From the NCBI GenBank assembly GCA_963723165.1, contig CAVRPP010000013.1:1-64000 (forward strand): a DNA stretch of 64,000 nucleotides. Reading direction: 5' to 3'. Position 1 is the first letter of the stretch; each line of letters starts with the position of its first letter. Both the position numbers and the translations under genes were made by a program. The notes under the pieces are model-generated. The model ran no database searches and was not told the origin of the DNA. It saw only the letters and a program-made list of their open reading frames with translations. The stretch is from UBA4744 sp963723165. GTDB lineage: Bacteria; Actinomycetota; Acidimicrobiia; Spongiisociales; UBA4744. Of this stretch, positions 27,173-35,387 are shown one piece after another.

Positions 27173-28575
27173 GCCCAGGTCCTGACGTCCACGAAATGGC
27201 CGGCGATGGCTGCTGCGGCGGCCATCGCCGGGCTGACGAGGTGGGTGCGTCCGTCTTTGCCCTGGCGGCCTTCGAAGTTGCGGTTTGAGGTCGAAGCGCA
27301 CCGTTCGCCCGGAGAGAGGATGTCCGGGTTCATGCCAAGGCACATCGAACACCCGGCTTGCCGCCATTCGAATCCTGCCTGTCGGAACACCTGGTCCAGA
27401 CCCTCCTCCTCGGCTTGAAGTTTCACCAGTCCGGACCCGGGCACGACCATCGCTCCGACCGAGCCGTGGACCTTCCTACCGGCGACGATCCCGGCTGCTT
27501 CCCGTAGGTCCTCGATGCGGGCGTTCGTGCACGAGCCGATGAAAACCCGGTCCAAAGCGATCTCCGTGATCGGAGTTCCCGGCTCGAGTCCCATGTAGCT
27601 CAGCGCCCGTTCGGTCGAGTCCCGGTCGTGTGGGTCTTCAAACGAGTCCGGTGAAGGGATGCTGGCCGTGACGGGGAGCGTCTGGGCGGGGTTTGTGCCC
27701 CACGACACATACGGGGAGAGGTCCACCGCATCGAGCTCGACTTCGGTGTCAAAGACGGCGCCCTGGTCGGTCGCCAGTTCTCGCCACGCCTCGACCGCCG
27801 CTTCCCAGTCGCTCCCGCTCGGTGCATGGGGCCGACCCTTGAGGTAACGAAACGTGGTTTCGTCGGGGGCGATCATCCCGGCCCGGGCTCCCGCTTCGAT
27901 CGACATGTTGCAGATGGTCATCCGACCGGCCATCGACAGCGAGCGGATGGCCTCCCCCCGGTATTCGATGACGTGTCCGACTCCTCCGGCTACGCCGATG
28001 CGGGCGATGATGCCCAGGATGACGTCCTTGGCCGTGACCCCGGCCGGCAAGGTCCCGTTGACATTGACGGCCATGCTTCTCGGTCTGGTTTGGGGCAAGG
28101 TCTGGGCTGCCAGCACGTGCTCGACTTCCGATGTGCCGATTCCAAAGGCGAGGGCGCCGAAGGCGCCGTGGGTAGCGGTGTGACTGTCTCCGCAGACGAT
28201 GGTCATCCCGGGCTGGGTAATCCCCTGCTCGGGTCCAATGACATGGACGATTCCCTGGCGAGGGTCGTCGATGCCGTAGAGCGTGATACCGAATTCCTCG
28301 CAATTGCGGATCAAAGCTTCGATCTGCGTGCGAGACATAGGATCCGATATCCCGAGGTGGCGGTCCGTGGTGGGAACTCCATGGTCGATTGTCGCCAGTG
28401 TCAGGTCCGGCCGGCGAACCCGGCGACCGGCGAGCCGGAGTCCGGCGAAGGCCTGAGGGGAGGTGACTTCGTGCACTAGATGCAGGTCGACGTAGAGAAG
28501 GTCTGGTTCGCCCGGCGCTTGATGCACCACATGGTTGTCCCACACCTTTTCGAACATGGTCTTGGGCGGCGTCAT
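27169..28575 (-). CDS. leuC: 3-isopropylmalate dehydratase large subunit
   Basis: 468 residues from ATG 28575 (TPPKTMFEKVWDNHVV). Aconitase-family protein carrying the 4Fe-4S cluster: the three Cys ligands are in GSCTNARIEDL and CSMCLGMNPD. Other blocks: VDLHLVHEVTSPQAF with the catalytic His, CGDSHTATHGAFGALAFGIG, and ANRNFEGRQGKDGRTHLVSP. The frame stays open upstream to 28905, but that part is low-complexity shadow of the divergent gene. First gene of leuC-PPOX-leuD. Confidence 0.95.
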   Translation of the reverse strand: MTPPKTMFEKVWDNHVVHQAPGEPDLLYVDLHLVHEVTSPQAFAGLRLAGRRVRRPDLTLATIDHGVPTTDRHLGISDPMSRTQIEALIRNCEEFGITLYGIDDPRQGIVHVIGPEQGITQPGMTIVCGDSHTATHGAFGALAFGIGTSEVEHVLAAQTLPQTRPRSMAVNVNGTLPAGVTAKDVILGIIARIGVAGGVGHVIEYRGEAIRSLSMAGRMTICNMSIEAGARAGMIAPDETTFRYLKGRPHAPSGSDWEAAVEAWRELATDQGAVFDTEVELDAVDLSPYVSWGTNPAQTLPVTASIPSPDSFEDPHDRDSTERALSYMGLEPGTPITEIALDRVFIGSCTNARIEDLREAAGIVAGRKVHGSVGAMVVPGSGLVKLQAEEEGLDQVFRQAGFEWRQAGCSMCLGMNPDILSPGERCASTSNRNFEGRQGKDGRTHLVSPAMAAAAAIAGHFVDVRTWA

Positions 28576-28666
28576 GGGAGCCTCCGTCGGTGAGGGCAAG
28601 AGCGTAGCGGGTGTGGGCGGTTGTTCAATGGTCTCGTTCGCTCCCCGGCGGCTGTACAGTCGCTTC

Positions 28667-29230
28667 ATGGTCAACCTGCTTGCAGCCATCCTGGTTATCA
28701 CCGCTCTGGGTGGTTCGTTCGGTGAAGCAACCGTCGAAGGAACCGACCGCGGCGACCGGATGCAAATCGAGTTCGCCGTGGCGGTCGCCGGGGCGCCGGT
28801 AGCGGTGGTCGTGCATGCTGTCGATCCCGGGCAGACGCAGCTGACTATCAGCCTCGGAGATCGGGGCCGGGGGGTGTGGGCGGGGATCGCCGAATTCGAT
28901 CTCATGAACTACATAGTCGTATTCGAGGTTGTGTATCCGGACGGCACCGGTGAGGTGTCGGATCCGACCACGTTGCTCGAGCTGGGTCTGGATCCTGCGT
29001 TGATCGGGATGGGATCCGTGCCGGTGACCGGATCCGATGATGTCGAAAGGCCGCTGTCCGCAACCACCCGCCGTTGGGGGTGGGGTGCGGCCGCTCTGAC
29101 AGCGATAGCTCTTGCCCTGCTGGCAGTCTGGGCGATGGGTGAGCGAGTCAGAGGAAAACACGCCGCGCCGCGTCGGTCCTCCCGCCGGGCTGCCAATCCG
29201 CAGGATGGAGAAGGATCGCCGTCATCGTGA
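28667..29230 (+). CDS. Secreted/membrane-anchored protein of unknown function
   Basis: 187 residues from ATG 28667: a signal peptide (VNLLAAILVITALGGSFGEA), an extracytoplasmic beta-rich domain of about 110 residues (IEFAVAVAGAPVAVVVHAV, LTISLGDRGRGVWAGIAEF, YIVVFEVVYPDG), a C-terminal membrane helix (AALTAIALALLAVWAMG) and a basic cytoplasmic tail. The single-pass, outside-facing topology suggests a surface or sensor role. TACAGT at 28655-28660 and no Shine-Dalgarno suggest leaderless expression, divergent from leuC. Family not recognised. Confidence 0.75.
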   Translation: MVNLLAAILVITALGGSFGEATVEGTDRGDRMQIEFAVAVAGAPVAVVVHAVDPGQTQLTISLGDRGRGVWAGIAEFDLMNYIVVFEVVYPDGTGEVSDPTTLLELGLDPALIGMGSVPVTGSDDVERPLSATTRRWGWGAAALTAIALALLAVWAMGERVRGKHAAPRRSSRRAANPQDGEGSPSS

Positions 29231-29325
29231 GTCTCGTGCGACAAACCGGACGGCAGTAGAAACGCATAGGCCGGTGCTCGTCGATTCGGGCGCAACACCA
29301 GCTTGGTATTCGTTACGCTCGGGCC

Positions 29326-29865
29326 GTGCAGCGAATTCGCGATGCCGGACCGGCGGATGCCGGCCGATTGGCGGAGATCCACGCGATCTCATGGCAGGCG
29401 GCATATCGGGGCTTGCTCGCGGATGCGTTTCTCGACGGGCTCACGCCCACTACCCGCCTCGATTGGTGGACTGCCCGGCTGGCCCGGGTACCTCCTCGAT
29501 GGGCAGTCCTTGTGGTGGAGGATGAGACCGGGGTGACCGGTTTCGCAACAACCGGTCATTGCGACGACAACGACCGCCGGGTCCCTGACGCAGGCGAGCT
29601 CTTTGCCATGTACCTGGATCCTGTCTACTGGGGCCGCGGATGTGGCCGGACGCTGCTCCTGGCGGCCGAAGCACGGTTGCGGGCGGACGCCTACCTCGAT
29701 GTCAGTTTGTGGGTTCTGGCCGAGAATCTGCGAGCCAGGCAGTTTTACGAACGGGGCGGTTGGCGCACCGATGGCGGTGAGCAAAAGATGGTCATCGGGT
29801 TAGACGCCGTCACTGCCCTCCGCTACCTGCGTGATTTGAGCCAGCGGCCCGCGTCGAATCTCTAG
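29326..29865 (+). CDS. GNAT-family N-acetyltransferase
   Basis: 179 residues. The N-terminus IRDAGPADAGRLAEIHAISW followed by AAYRG is typical; the acetyl-CoA pyrophosphate loop is YWGRGCGRTLL after the beta4 strand ELFAMYLDP; the end LWVLAENLRARQFYERGGW is the standard GNAT C-terminus. Substrate unknown. GTG start at 29326; TACGCT at 29314-29319 and absence of a ribosome site suggest a leaderless transcript. Confidence 0.9.
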   Translation: MQRIRDAGPADAGRLAEIHAISWQAAYRGLLADAFLDGLTPTTRLDWWTARLARVPPRWAVLVVEDETGVTGFATTGHCDDNDRRVPDAGELFAMYLDPVYWGRGCGRTLLLAAEARLRADAYLDVSLWVLAENLRARQFYERGGWRTDGGEQKMVIGLDAVTALRYLRDLSQRPASNL

Positions 29866-29906
29866 CGCTAGGTCTCAGCTGCAAAAAGCATCTTGCTTGC
29901 GGGCCC

Positions 29907-30725
29907 TCACGAAATCTTGTGCCGTGTGCGGATCGCCCAGAGAACGATGGCTCCGCCGATCGCTCCGGCCAGGGCCGCTCCGGAGATCAGGGGTACGGGT
30001 CGGGGAAGAGTAGCCAGCCGGGTACGGATGGTCACCGGCCGTTCGAAATCCATGGATTGCCAGTCGCGCTCCTCGGCAATGTGGGCCAGCTCCTTATCCG
30101 GATTGACCACGACCGGATGACCGACGGCTTCCAGCATCGGCAGGTCGGTCACGCTGTCCGAGTAGGCGAACGAATCCGGCAGGACCAGGTTTTCGGCTGC
30201 GGCCAGCTCACGGATGGCCTCCGCTTTCCCTTCGGCGTAGGCGTAGAACTCCATCGCCCCGGTGTAGCGGCCTTCAGCGTCGATTTTCGCCCTGGTCGCA
30301 ATCACATGATCGACCCCGAGGTAGCGGGCCAGGGGCTTGACGATTTCTTCCGGGCTCGACGAAATGATCACCACTTTGCGCCCGATGCGGCGGTGCTCGT
30401 CGATCAAGGCCAGGGCCTCGGCATAGACCAGGGGTGACACAACTTCATCGACGATTTCTCGCACGAGCTCCTCGACGGCGACCTTGTCCCAGCCCTTGGT
30501 CATCTCGAGCATTTCCTCACGGGCCCGTTCCATTTGAGTGTGGTCGGCGCCGAAGGTCATGTAACTGATCTGGGCAATACCGGCTTTGAGCAAGGACCGG
30601 CGATTCAGGAAACCAGCCTGATAGAGCGGACGGCCAAACGCCAAAGCCGACGACTTGGCAATGATCGTCTTGTCCAGATCGAAGAAGGCCGCGGCAGTCG
30701 GGGTTGTAGATGAAGCGGTCACCAC
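29907..30725 (-). CDS. HAD-IB family hydrolase (SerB-like), membrane-tethered
   Basis: 272 residues. HAD motif I is FFDLDKTIIAKSS (DxDxT), motif II VVIISSSPEE, motif III/IV in SYSDSVTDLPMLEAVGHPVVVNPD, and a C-terminal hydrophobic helix (ALAGAIGGAIVLWAI) probably anchors it. It matches the HAD-IB proteins next to Tad operons in actinobacteria (the Rv3661 position in M. tuberculosis), where it is divergent from the CpaE-like gene as here. Substrate unproven. GTG start. Confidence 0.9.
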   Translation of the reverse strand: MVTASSTTPTAAAFFDLDKTIIAKSSALAFGRPLYQAGFLNRRSLLKAGIAQISYMTFGADHTQMERAREEMLEMTKGWDKVAVEELVREIVDEVVSPLVYAEALALIDEHRRIGRKVVIISSSPEEIVKPLARYLGVDHVIATRAKIDAEGRYTGAMEFYAYAEGKAEAIRELAAAENLVLPDSFAYSDSVTDLPMLEAVGHPVVVNPDKELAHIAEERDWQSMDFERPVTIRTRLATLPRPVPLISGAALAGAIGGAIVLWAIRTRHKIS

Positions 30726-30780
30726 ACCTGGAGTCTACAAACCTCTATTCATGCCACAGACCAAGTGCATTGGCAAGGGG

Positions 30781-30809
30781 TTGGCGCGGCTCCTCGACCT
30801 CCTTACGGT
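30781..30809 (+). promoter_or_regulatory. Candidate sigma-70-type promoter of the Tad operon
   Basis: TTGGCG at 30781-30786 and TACGGT at 30804-30809 are separated by exactly 17 bases and lie 21 bases before the first Tad-operon start at 30831. The -35 has four of six consensus bases and the -10 has the TANNNT form. Not verified experimentally. Confidence 0.45.
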
Positions 30810-30830
30810 TCGACTGTTCGCTGCACGAGG

Positions 30831-31385
30831 ATGGAGATGCCTGCTCTGGCCGTTTGGACCGCTTTCGATGGGCTCCTCTCGGCCGTCGCGCCCATCGGGC
30901 TGGCGGCCGCGGCCGGCACTGCACTGGTCGTCGATCTGGACCCGGCCGGCCCTCACTACCCGGGCCAGGCATCTCTCGCCGACCTGGTATCCGACGGACC
31001 GCGCCGGGTCGATCTGGTGCCGGCGCGCCGGGGCGTAGCGGTTCTCCGCAATGGTGGGGTAGAGGTGTCGGAAGCCCGGGAAGTCGTCGACGCCCTGGTC
31101 GCCGGTTGGCCCGATGTGGTTTTTCGGGTCGGCACGCCTGCCACCGCCTCGGGGATTGCCCCACTCGTGCCTGTGTGGCCGTTGTTGCCGGGGATACTTG
31201 CCGCCCGGTCGAGCGACACGTGCGTGTACCAGCAGACGGGATTTGCAGCACGTCCGCCCGGGCCGGGCCCCTTGTTGCCGCGGCTCCGGCCGGCTTTGCT
31301 CGGTGCGCTGCTGAACGGGAGGTTGGTGCGGAAATCCCGATGGACCACGGCGTGGCGCCAGGTTTGGAGACTGCCGTGGCGTTGA
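30831..31385 (+). CDS. CpaE/TadZ-like (Ssd-type) protein, short and without a P-loop
   Basis: 184 residues. It occupies the place of the CpaE/TadZ-like septum-site protein that begins actinobacterial Tad operons (Rv3660c position). The segment GLAAAAGTALVVDLDPAGPHYPG corresponds to the switch region of MinD/ParA folds, followed by ASLADLVSDGPRRVDLVP; there is no Walker A motif and the normal N-terminal receiver-like domain is missing (full proteins are 350 or more residues). It may be a degenerate, non-ATPase polar localisation factor for the pilus machine. ATG 30831 follows a good promoter candidate; GAGG precedes it. Confidence 0.75.
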   Translation: MEMPALAVWTAFDGLLSAVAPIGLAAAAGTALVVDLDPAGPHYPGQASLADLVSDGPRRVDLVPARRGVAVLRNGGVEVSEAREVVDALVAGWPDVVFRVGTPATASGIAPLVPVWPLLPGILAARSSDTCVYQQTGFAARPPGPGPLLPRLRPALLGALLNGRLVRKSRWTTAWRQVWRLPWR

Positions 31386-32437
31386 TTGATCGTTTGGTGA
31401 ACAGCCTGGTCGCATCCGATGTCCCGCTGCAACGCGAAGCGGTGACCCTGGCCGCCGGCCGGTTATTGGCCGAGGAAGCTCCGCTGGCCGGGCCCGAACT
31501 TGCCGTGGCAGTCACCGATGCGCTGGTCGGATTGGGTCCTGTTGAAGCCCTGCTCCGAGATCCGCTGGTATCCGACGTCCTGGTCAACGGACCCGAGGAA
31601 ATCTGGGTCGAGCGGTCCGGCCGCCTCGAGCGATCGTCGCTCCAATTTGCAGATTCCGGTGCGATCGTTGCTGCAGTGGAGCGAGTCATCGCACCATTGG
31701 GGTTGCGAATCGATCGAGCCTCGCCTTCCGTAGACGCCCGGCTCGCCGACGGGAGCCGGCTTCACGCGGTGGTTCCTCCCGTGTCGGTGGATGGTCCCAT
31801 CGTTGCGATCCGGCGCTTCACCCCGGCCGTGCCCAATCTCGAATCCCTGGAGGCGATGGGTGCGCTGCCTCTCGAGGGCGTCGAACTCTTGTCTCAAGCC
31901 GTGCGCGAGCGGCGGAACGTGATCGTGGCGGGTGGAACCGGTGCAGGCAAGACGACGCTGTTGAATGTTTTGTCCGGCGAGATCCCTGCGGGTGAGCGGG
32001 TGGTGACGATCGAGGATGCAGCCGAGCTCCAACTGCCCGGACACGTGGTTCGCCTCGAGGCCAGACCGGCCAATGCAGAAGGAGCCGGAGAAATAACCTT
32101 GCAGCAACTCCTGCGATCGTCGCTCCGGTTGCGCCCCGATCGGATCATCCTCGGCGAGGTGAGAGGACCGGAAGCACTCGATCTCGTCTCAGCACTCAAT
32201 ACGGGTCATCGGGGCTCGATGAGCACGGTGCACGCCAACAGCCCCGAAGAAGCCCTGTGGCGGATTGAGACCCTGGCGTTGTCCGGCGACCGACGGGTCG
32301 GGGAGGTCGCCGTCCGCCGCCAGCTCATGAGTGCTGTTGACCTCATGGTTCAGGTGGTCCGCAACGGACCGGAGCGGAGGGTATGCACGATCGCCTCGGT
32401 CGAGACGGACGGCATCCGGGAGGTATTCGGGTGGTAA
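31340..32437 (+). CDS. tadA: Tad pilus assembly ATPase TadA/CpaF
   Basis: 365 residues of the GspE/VirB11 secretion ATPase family that powers Flp pilus assembly. N-terminal domain has DPLVSDVLVNGPEEIWVER; Walker A GGTGAGKT at 198-205; Asp-box ERVVTIEDAAELQL; Walker B LRPDRIILGEVRGPEA; His-box NTGHRGSMSTVHAN. The start is ambiguous because it overlaps the previous gene: ATG 31340 (overlap 46 bases) is used here; GTG 31376 (overlap 10) is also possible. Confidence 0.93.
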   Translation: MDHGVAPGLETAVALIDRLVNSLVASDVPLQREAVTLAAGRLLAEEAPLAGPELAVAVTDALVGLGPVEALLRDPLVSDVLVNGPEEIWVERSGRLERSSLQFADSGAIVAAVERVIAPLGLRIDRASPSVDARLADGSRLHAVVPPVSVDGPIVAIRRFTPAVPNLESLEAMGALPLEGVELLSQAVRERRNVIVAGGTGAGKTTLLNVLSGEIPAGERVVTIEDAAELQLPGHVVRLEARPANAEGAGEITLQQLLRSSLRLRPDRIILGEVRGPEALDLVSALNTGHRGSMSTVHANSPEEALWRIETLALSGDRRVGEVAVRRQLMSAVDLMVQVVRNGPERRVCTIASVETDGIREVFGW

Positions 32438-33102
32438 TCGTTCTTGGCCTGGCTGCCGGGCTCGTCCTCGGTGCGCCCGTTCCGGCTCTGGCCGCCCTCG
32501 GCCTGGCCGTGTGGCAACCGGTGTTGGCACTGTGTGGTGTCGCAGCATGGGGGGCCCTGTCGTTGCAGCACAAGAGGCCCGGTGCGAACTCGGCCGAGGC
32601 CGTCTACCTGTATGCCGTCGCCGGTGAATTGCGGGCTGGCTCGAGCTTGCGTCACGCGTTGGCTGCGGCGGCGGGCCGGGCATCCGATCTGAGACTGGAG
32701 CCGGCGATACGGATGGCCGCCGCCGGCCAACCACTCGACCGTGTTGCTGCGTTGTTTGAACCGGCTCTGCCGAGGTTGGGCGCACTGACCGCTTCCGCCG
32801 TGAGGACTTCCGGGATCACCGGCGGCAGGACCGCCGACGTCTTCGATGCCCTTGCCCTGCTGGCCAAGGAAGAAATGGAATTGACGCGCGAGCGGCGGGC
32901 CGCCACAGCCCAAGCGCGGTTGAGCGCCTGGATCGTCGCGGGAATACCCGTCGTCTACGTGGTGTACGCCGCCGTCAGCGGAAAATTGGCGGCTCTGCAA
33001 GGCGTCGGATCGGTCGGGAACGTAGTTCTCGCCGTTGGCTTGCTGTTACTGGCCACGGGTGTTGGCGCCATGTGGGGCATGCTCCGGGAGGCGGAGCGAT
33101 GA
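32431..33102 (+). CDS. tadB: Tad inner-membrane platform protein TadB-like
   Basis: 223 residues from GTG 32431, which overlaps the tadA stop. N-terminal hydrophobic segments (VIVLGLAAGLVLGAPVPALA and ALCGVAAWGAL), a cytoplasmic helical GspF-type domain (GELRAGSSLRHALAAAAGRA, ERRAATAQARLSAW) and two C-terminal helices (IVAGIPVVYVVYAA, VVLAVGLLLLATGVGAMWG). TadB and TadC together form the membrane platform turned by TadA. Confidence 0.88.
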   Translation: MVIVLGLAAGLVLGAPVPALAALGLAVWQPVLALCGVAAWGALSLQHKRPGANSAEAVYLYAVAGELRAGSSLRHALAAAAGRASDLRLEPAIRMAAAGQPLDRVAALFEPALPRLGALTASAVRTSGITGGRTADVFDALALLAKEEMELTRERRAATAQARLSAWIVAGIPVVYVVYAAVSGKLAALQGVGSVGNVVLAVGLLLLATGVGAMWGMLREAER

Positions 33103-33734
33103 CCTCCCTCGGCTCGCTCGCGGTCGGATTGCTGGTGCACCAGGCCATCCGCCATCGCCGGCCGGGCCGGCGGACGTTCTGGATCGCGGTTTCAGCAGCG
33201 CTCGTGACGGCCGGATCGGCCGGCCCCCCCATCGCCGGCATCATGTGGGCGTCGATGCTGATCCGGACCGCCAGGGCCCGGGCCGTGACGGCGGGTTCCT
33301 CTCCGGGTCTGGATCACCTCGGGCAAGTCCTGTTCATCGCATTGTCGGCAGGGCTTCCCGTCGCCGCTGCCCTCGAGTTCTCGACCCACGAAGTCGGTCC
33401 CGCCCAAGCCGGTGAGATTCGATCGGTCCTACGGGAAGCCCGCCACCATGGCCTGGCTGCGGCTCTCACTGCTGCCGACGGGACGGCCGGCCGTTTGTTC
33501 ACGGATCTGGCCAGGGCGCAGCTGACCGGCGCTTCGGCCGTCAAGGCGGTCGCTTCTTTCGTAGATGAAGAGCGCCGAGAGCGACGAACGCGAGCCGCTG
33601 AAGCCGCCCAGCGTTTGCCGGTCAAGCTGACGGTGCCGCTGGCCCTTCTCATTTTGCCCGGATTTGTTCTCCTCATTTTTGGTCCAACGGTGATCTCCAC
33701 CGTGCAGCGATTGCTGGGGCCACTCCTCTCGTGA
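33099..33734 (+). CDS. tadC: Tad inner-membrane platform protein TadC-like
   Basis: 211 residues from ATG 33099 overlapping the tadB stop (ATGA). GspF-like layout: two N-terminal hydrophobic stretches, a helical cytoplasmic part (DHLGQVLFIALSAGLPVAAAL, SFVDEERRERRTRAAEAAQR) ending in LPVKLTVPLALLILPGFVLL and a final hydrophobic segment. Partner of TadB in the pilus platform. Confidence 0.88.
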   Translation: MTSLGSLAVGLLVHQAIRHRRPGRRTFWIAVSAALVTAGSAGPPIAGIMWASMLIRTARARAVTAGSSPGLDHLGQVLFIALSAGLPVAAALEFSTHEVGPAQAGEIRSVLREARHHGLAAALTAADGTAGRLFTDLARAQLTGASAVKAVASFVDEERRERRTRAAEAAQRLPVKLTVPLALLILPGFVLLIFGPTVISTVQRLLGPLLS

Positions 33735-33791
33735 TGAGGTCAGCGCTTCCCCCGCGCCGGCCGGTTGCCGGCATCAATCAAGGAGAAATAC

Positions 33792-33974
33792 ATGCTGCTG
33801 TTGCTGCATCGGATCATCGATCGTGAGAAGGGTCAGGGAACCGTCGAGTACGTGCTCGTGATCCTCGCCGCGGCCGCCATCGCCCTGTCGCTCATCGCCT
33901 GGATCAGTGACACGAATCTGTTCAGCGGGTTGTTCGGAACGATCCTCAAGAAGGTCATCGGTTTCGCCAAGTGA
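33792..33974 (+). CDS. Flp/DUF4244-like small pilin
   Basis: 60 residues from ATG 33792 with AAGGAG upstream. A short basic leader (LLLLHRIIDREKGQG) is followed by TVEYVLVILAAAAIALSLIAW, the Glu-Tyr pair and hydrophobic helix typical of Flp prepilins; processing is expected before the hydrophobic stretch, within the KGQGTVEY context. The tail is amphipathic. It corresponds to the DUF4244 gene (Rv3656c position) and would be the major pilus subunit. A prepilin peptidase gene is not in the window. Confidence 0.88.
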   Translation: MLLLLHRIIDREKGQGTVEYVLVILAAAAIALSLIAWISDTNLFSGLFGTILKKVIGFAK

Positions 33975-34345
33975 CCGGTGAGCGGGGAGAGCCGGGATCG
34001 GCAGTGGTCGAGTTTGCCCTGGTGCTGCCCGCAGTGGTTCTGGTGTTGATGGCGGTCGTGGAAGTGACGGTCGTTGCGCGCACCCAGTACGAGCTGGTGC
34101 ATGCCGCCCGGGAAGGGGCCAGGACGGCTGCGACCGTCGCCGACCCCGCCCGGGCGGTGCTGGCCGTCCAGTCTGCTCTCGATCCGGCTGCGTCCGACAG
34201 GGTCCGGGTGACGGTGGAGCGGCCTGGAACGGTCGGAGGCAGCGCCGTGGTCACAGTGGTGCTGCCCTATCGGATCGGAGCCAGAATCCTCGGTGGCCTG
34301 CAGGTCGATCTCCGGGCCAGATCGGTAATGAGGGTGGAGCGGTGA
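33971..34345 (+). CDS. TadE-family pseudopilin
   Basis: 124 residues from GTG 33971 overlapping the pilin stop. Starts RGEPGSAVVEFALVLPAVVL, the TadE-like prepilin motif with the conserved Glu, followed by a hydrophobic helix; then AAREGARTAATVADPARAV and an extracytoplasmic beta domain. Minor pilin in the Tad machine. Confidence 0.88.
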   Translation: MTGERGEPGSAVVEFALVLPAVVLVLMAVVEVTVVARTQYELVHAAREGARTAATVADPARAVLAVQSALDPAASDRVRVTVERPGTVGGSAVVTVVLPYRIGARILGGLQVDLRARSVMRVER

Positions 34346-34740
34346 GCGACCGGGGGTCCGCTTCGGTGCTCATTGTCGGATTCCTGGGTTTGCTCCTCGT
34401 CCTGGGCTTCATGCTGGGCACTGCCGGCCACTATCTGGTGGTCCAGAGCGGCGTGCAAGCTGCGGCCGATGCGGCGGCTTTGGCGGCCGCCCCGGTCACG
34501 TTCCGTCCGTTCGGCTCCGATGGGAGCCCGGCAGCGGAGGCTGCTCGTTTCGCCGCCGCCAACGGAGGGCGGTTGATCGCTTGCCGGTGTCCGATCGACC
34601 GGTCCTGGGAAACTCGCGTGGTCGAGGTTGAGGTTGGGAAGGAGATCGATCTGATGGGGCTGGGACGAAAGGAGGTCCGGGCGAGAGCAGCGGCGGAGTT
34701 CGTCCCCGTTGAGCTGTTCAGCCTAGAAAGGACGGACTGA
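34342..34740 (+). CDS. TadE-like 'helicase/secretion neighbourhood' protein
   Basis: 132 residues from GTG 34342, 4-base overlap with the TadE gene. DRGSASVLIVGFLGLLLVLG is a TadG/Rv3654c-like N-terminal helix, followed by VQSGVQAAADAAALAAAPVT, a motif shared with TadG-type pseudopilins, and a short domain with two Cys (LIACRCPID). Last gene of the Tad operon; 20 bases separate it from the antitoxin gene. Confidence 0.85.
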   Translation: MSDRGSASVLIVGFLGLLLVLGFMLGTAGHYLVVQSGVQAAADAAALAAAPVTFRPFGSDGSPAAEAARFAAANGGRLIACRCPIDRSWETRVVEVEVGKEIDLMGLGRKEVRARAAAEFVPVELFSLERTD

Positions 34741-34760
34741 TATCGGGTAGGATATGGGCT

Positions 34761-35387
34761 ATGACGATGATCCGTATTCGATCTGTCGAGGAACCATTTG
34801 ACTCCCCGACAACCGTGAAGTCGGCCGTGTCGTTCCTTTCGCGAGCCGAGATAATGGGTTTTCTCGGCGATGAAGACATCGATCGCCTCGACATGGCCGC
34901 TGTGCGGGAGGTCATCGACGCGATGGCCCGAGCCGGGTTGGGTTCAGGGCCCGGAGCTTTACTGCACATGTCTGATGACGAGATCAGCGGAAGCGAGATT
35001 GCTGCAGTGCTCGCCAAACTCGAGGACATCCTGGAGAGCTCGCCCGCTCCGGAGCAAGAGTGGCCCATCCTGAACGATCTGTTCGGAATCGAGACTTTGT
35101 CACAGCTGCTGGCAGTGTCGCCCGCCAGCGTACGTCGCTATCTGCGCGGCGATCGAGTCACGCCCGACCGCGTTGCCGCCCGGCTGCACTTCCTGGCGAT
35201 GGTCGTCTCCGATCTCTCCGGCGCTTACAACGACTTTGGTATCCGCCGGTGGTTTGTCCGGTCGCGAGCCGTCTTGGACGGGGCCGCCCCTCGCGAACTG
35301 CTTGTGGGCGAATGGGACCCCGACGAAGCCGGACCGGAGCGGGTGCGAGCCCTCGCCCGGGCACTGCTCGGTTCACCTGCGACATGA
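34761..35387 (+). CDS. MbcA/ParS/Xre-type antitoxin with long N-terminal extension
   Basis: 208 residues. The C-terminal half is a Xre/DUF2384 antitoxin: an HTH with SPASVRRYLRGDRVTPDRVA and the toxin-binding tail GIRRWFVRSRAVLDGAAPREL then LLGEW-like WDPDEAGPERV. About 100 extra N-terminal residues (FLGDEDIDRLDMAAVREVID, LLHMSDDEISGSEIAAVLAK) are not part of the usual 120-150-residue antitoxins. The toxin gene overlaps its stop by 4 bases. TAGGAT at 34748-34753 with no ribosome site suggests its own leaderless start, so it need not depend on the Tad operon. Confidence 0.85.
   Translation: MTMIRIRSVEEPFDSPTTVKSAVSFLSRAEIMGFLGDEDIDRLDMAAVREVIDAMARAGLGSGPGALLHMSDDEISGSEIAAVLAKLEDILESSPAPEQEWPILNDLFGIETLSQLLAVSPASVRRYLRGDRVTPDRVAARLHFLAMVVSDLSGAYNDFGIRRWFVRSRAVLDGAAPRELLVGEWDPDEAGPERVRALARALLGSPAT

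Noticed and set aside
28576..28666. Leucine attenuator or T-box before leuC
   Set aside because: The 91-base divergent gap is too short and shows no T-box sequence or Leu-codon leader peptide.
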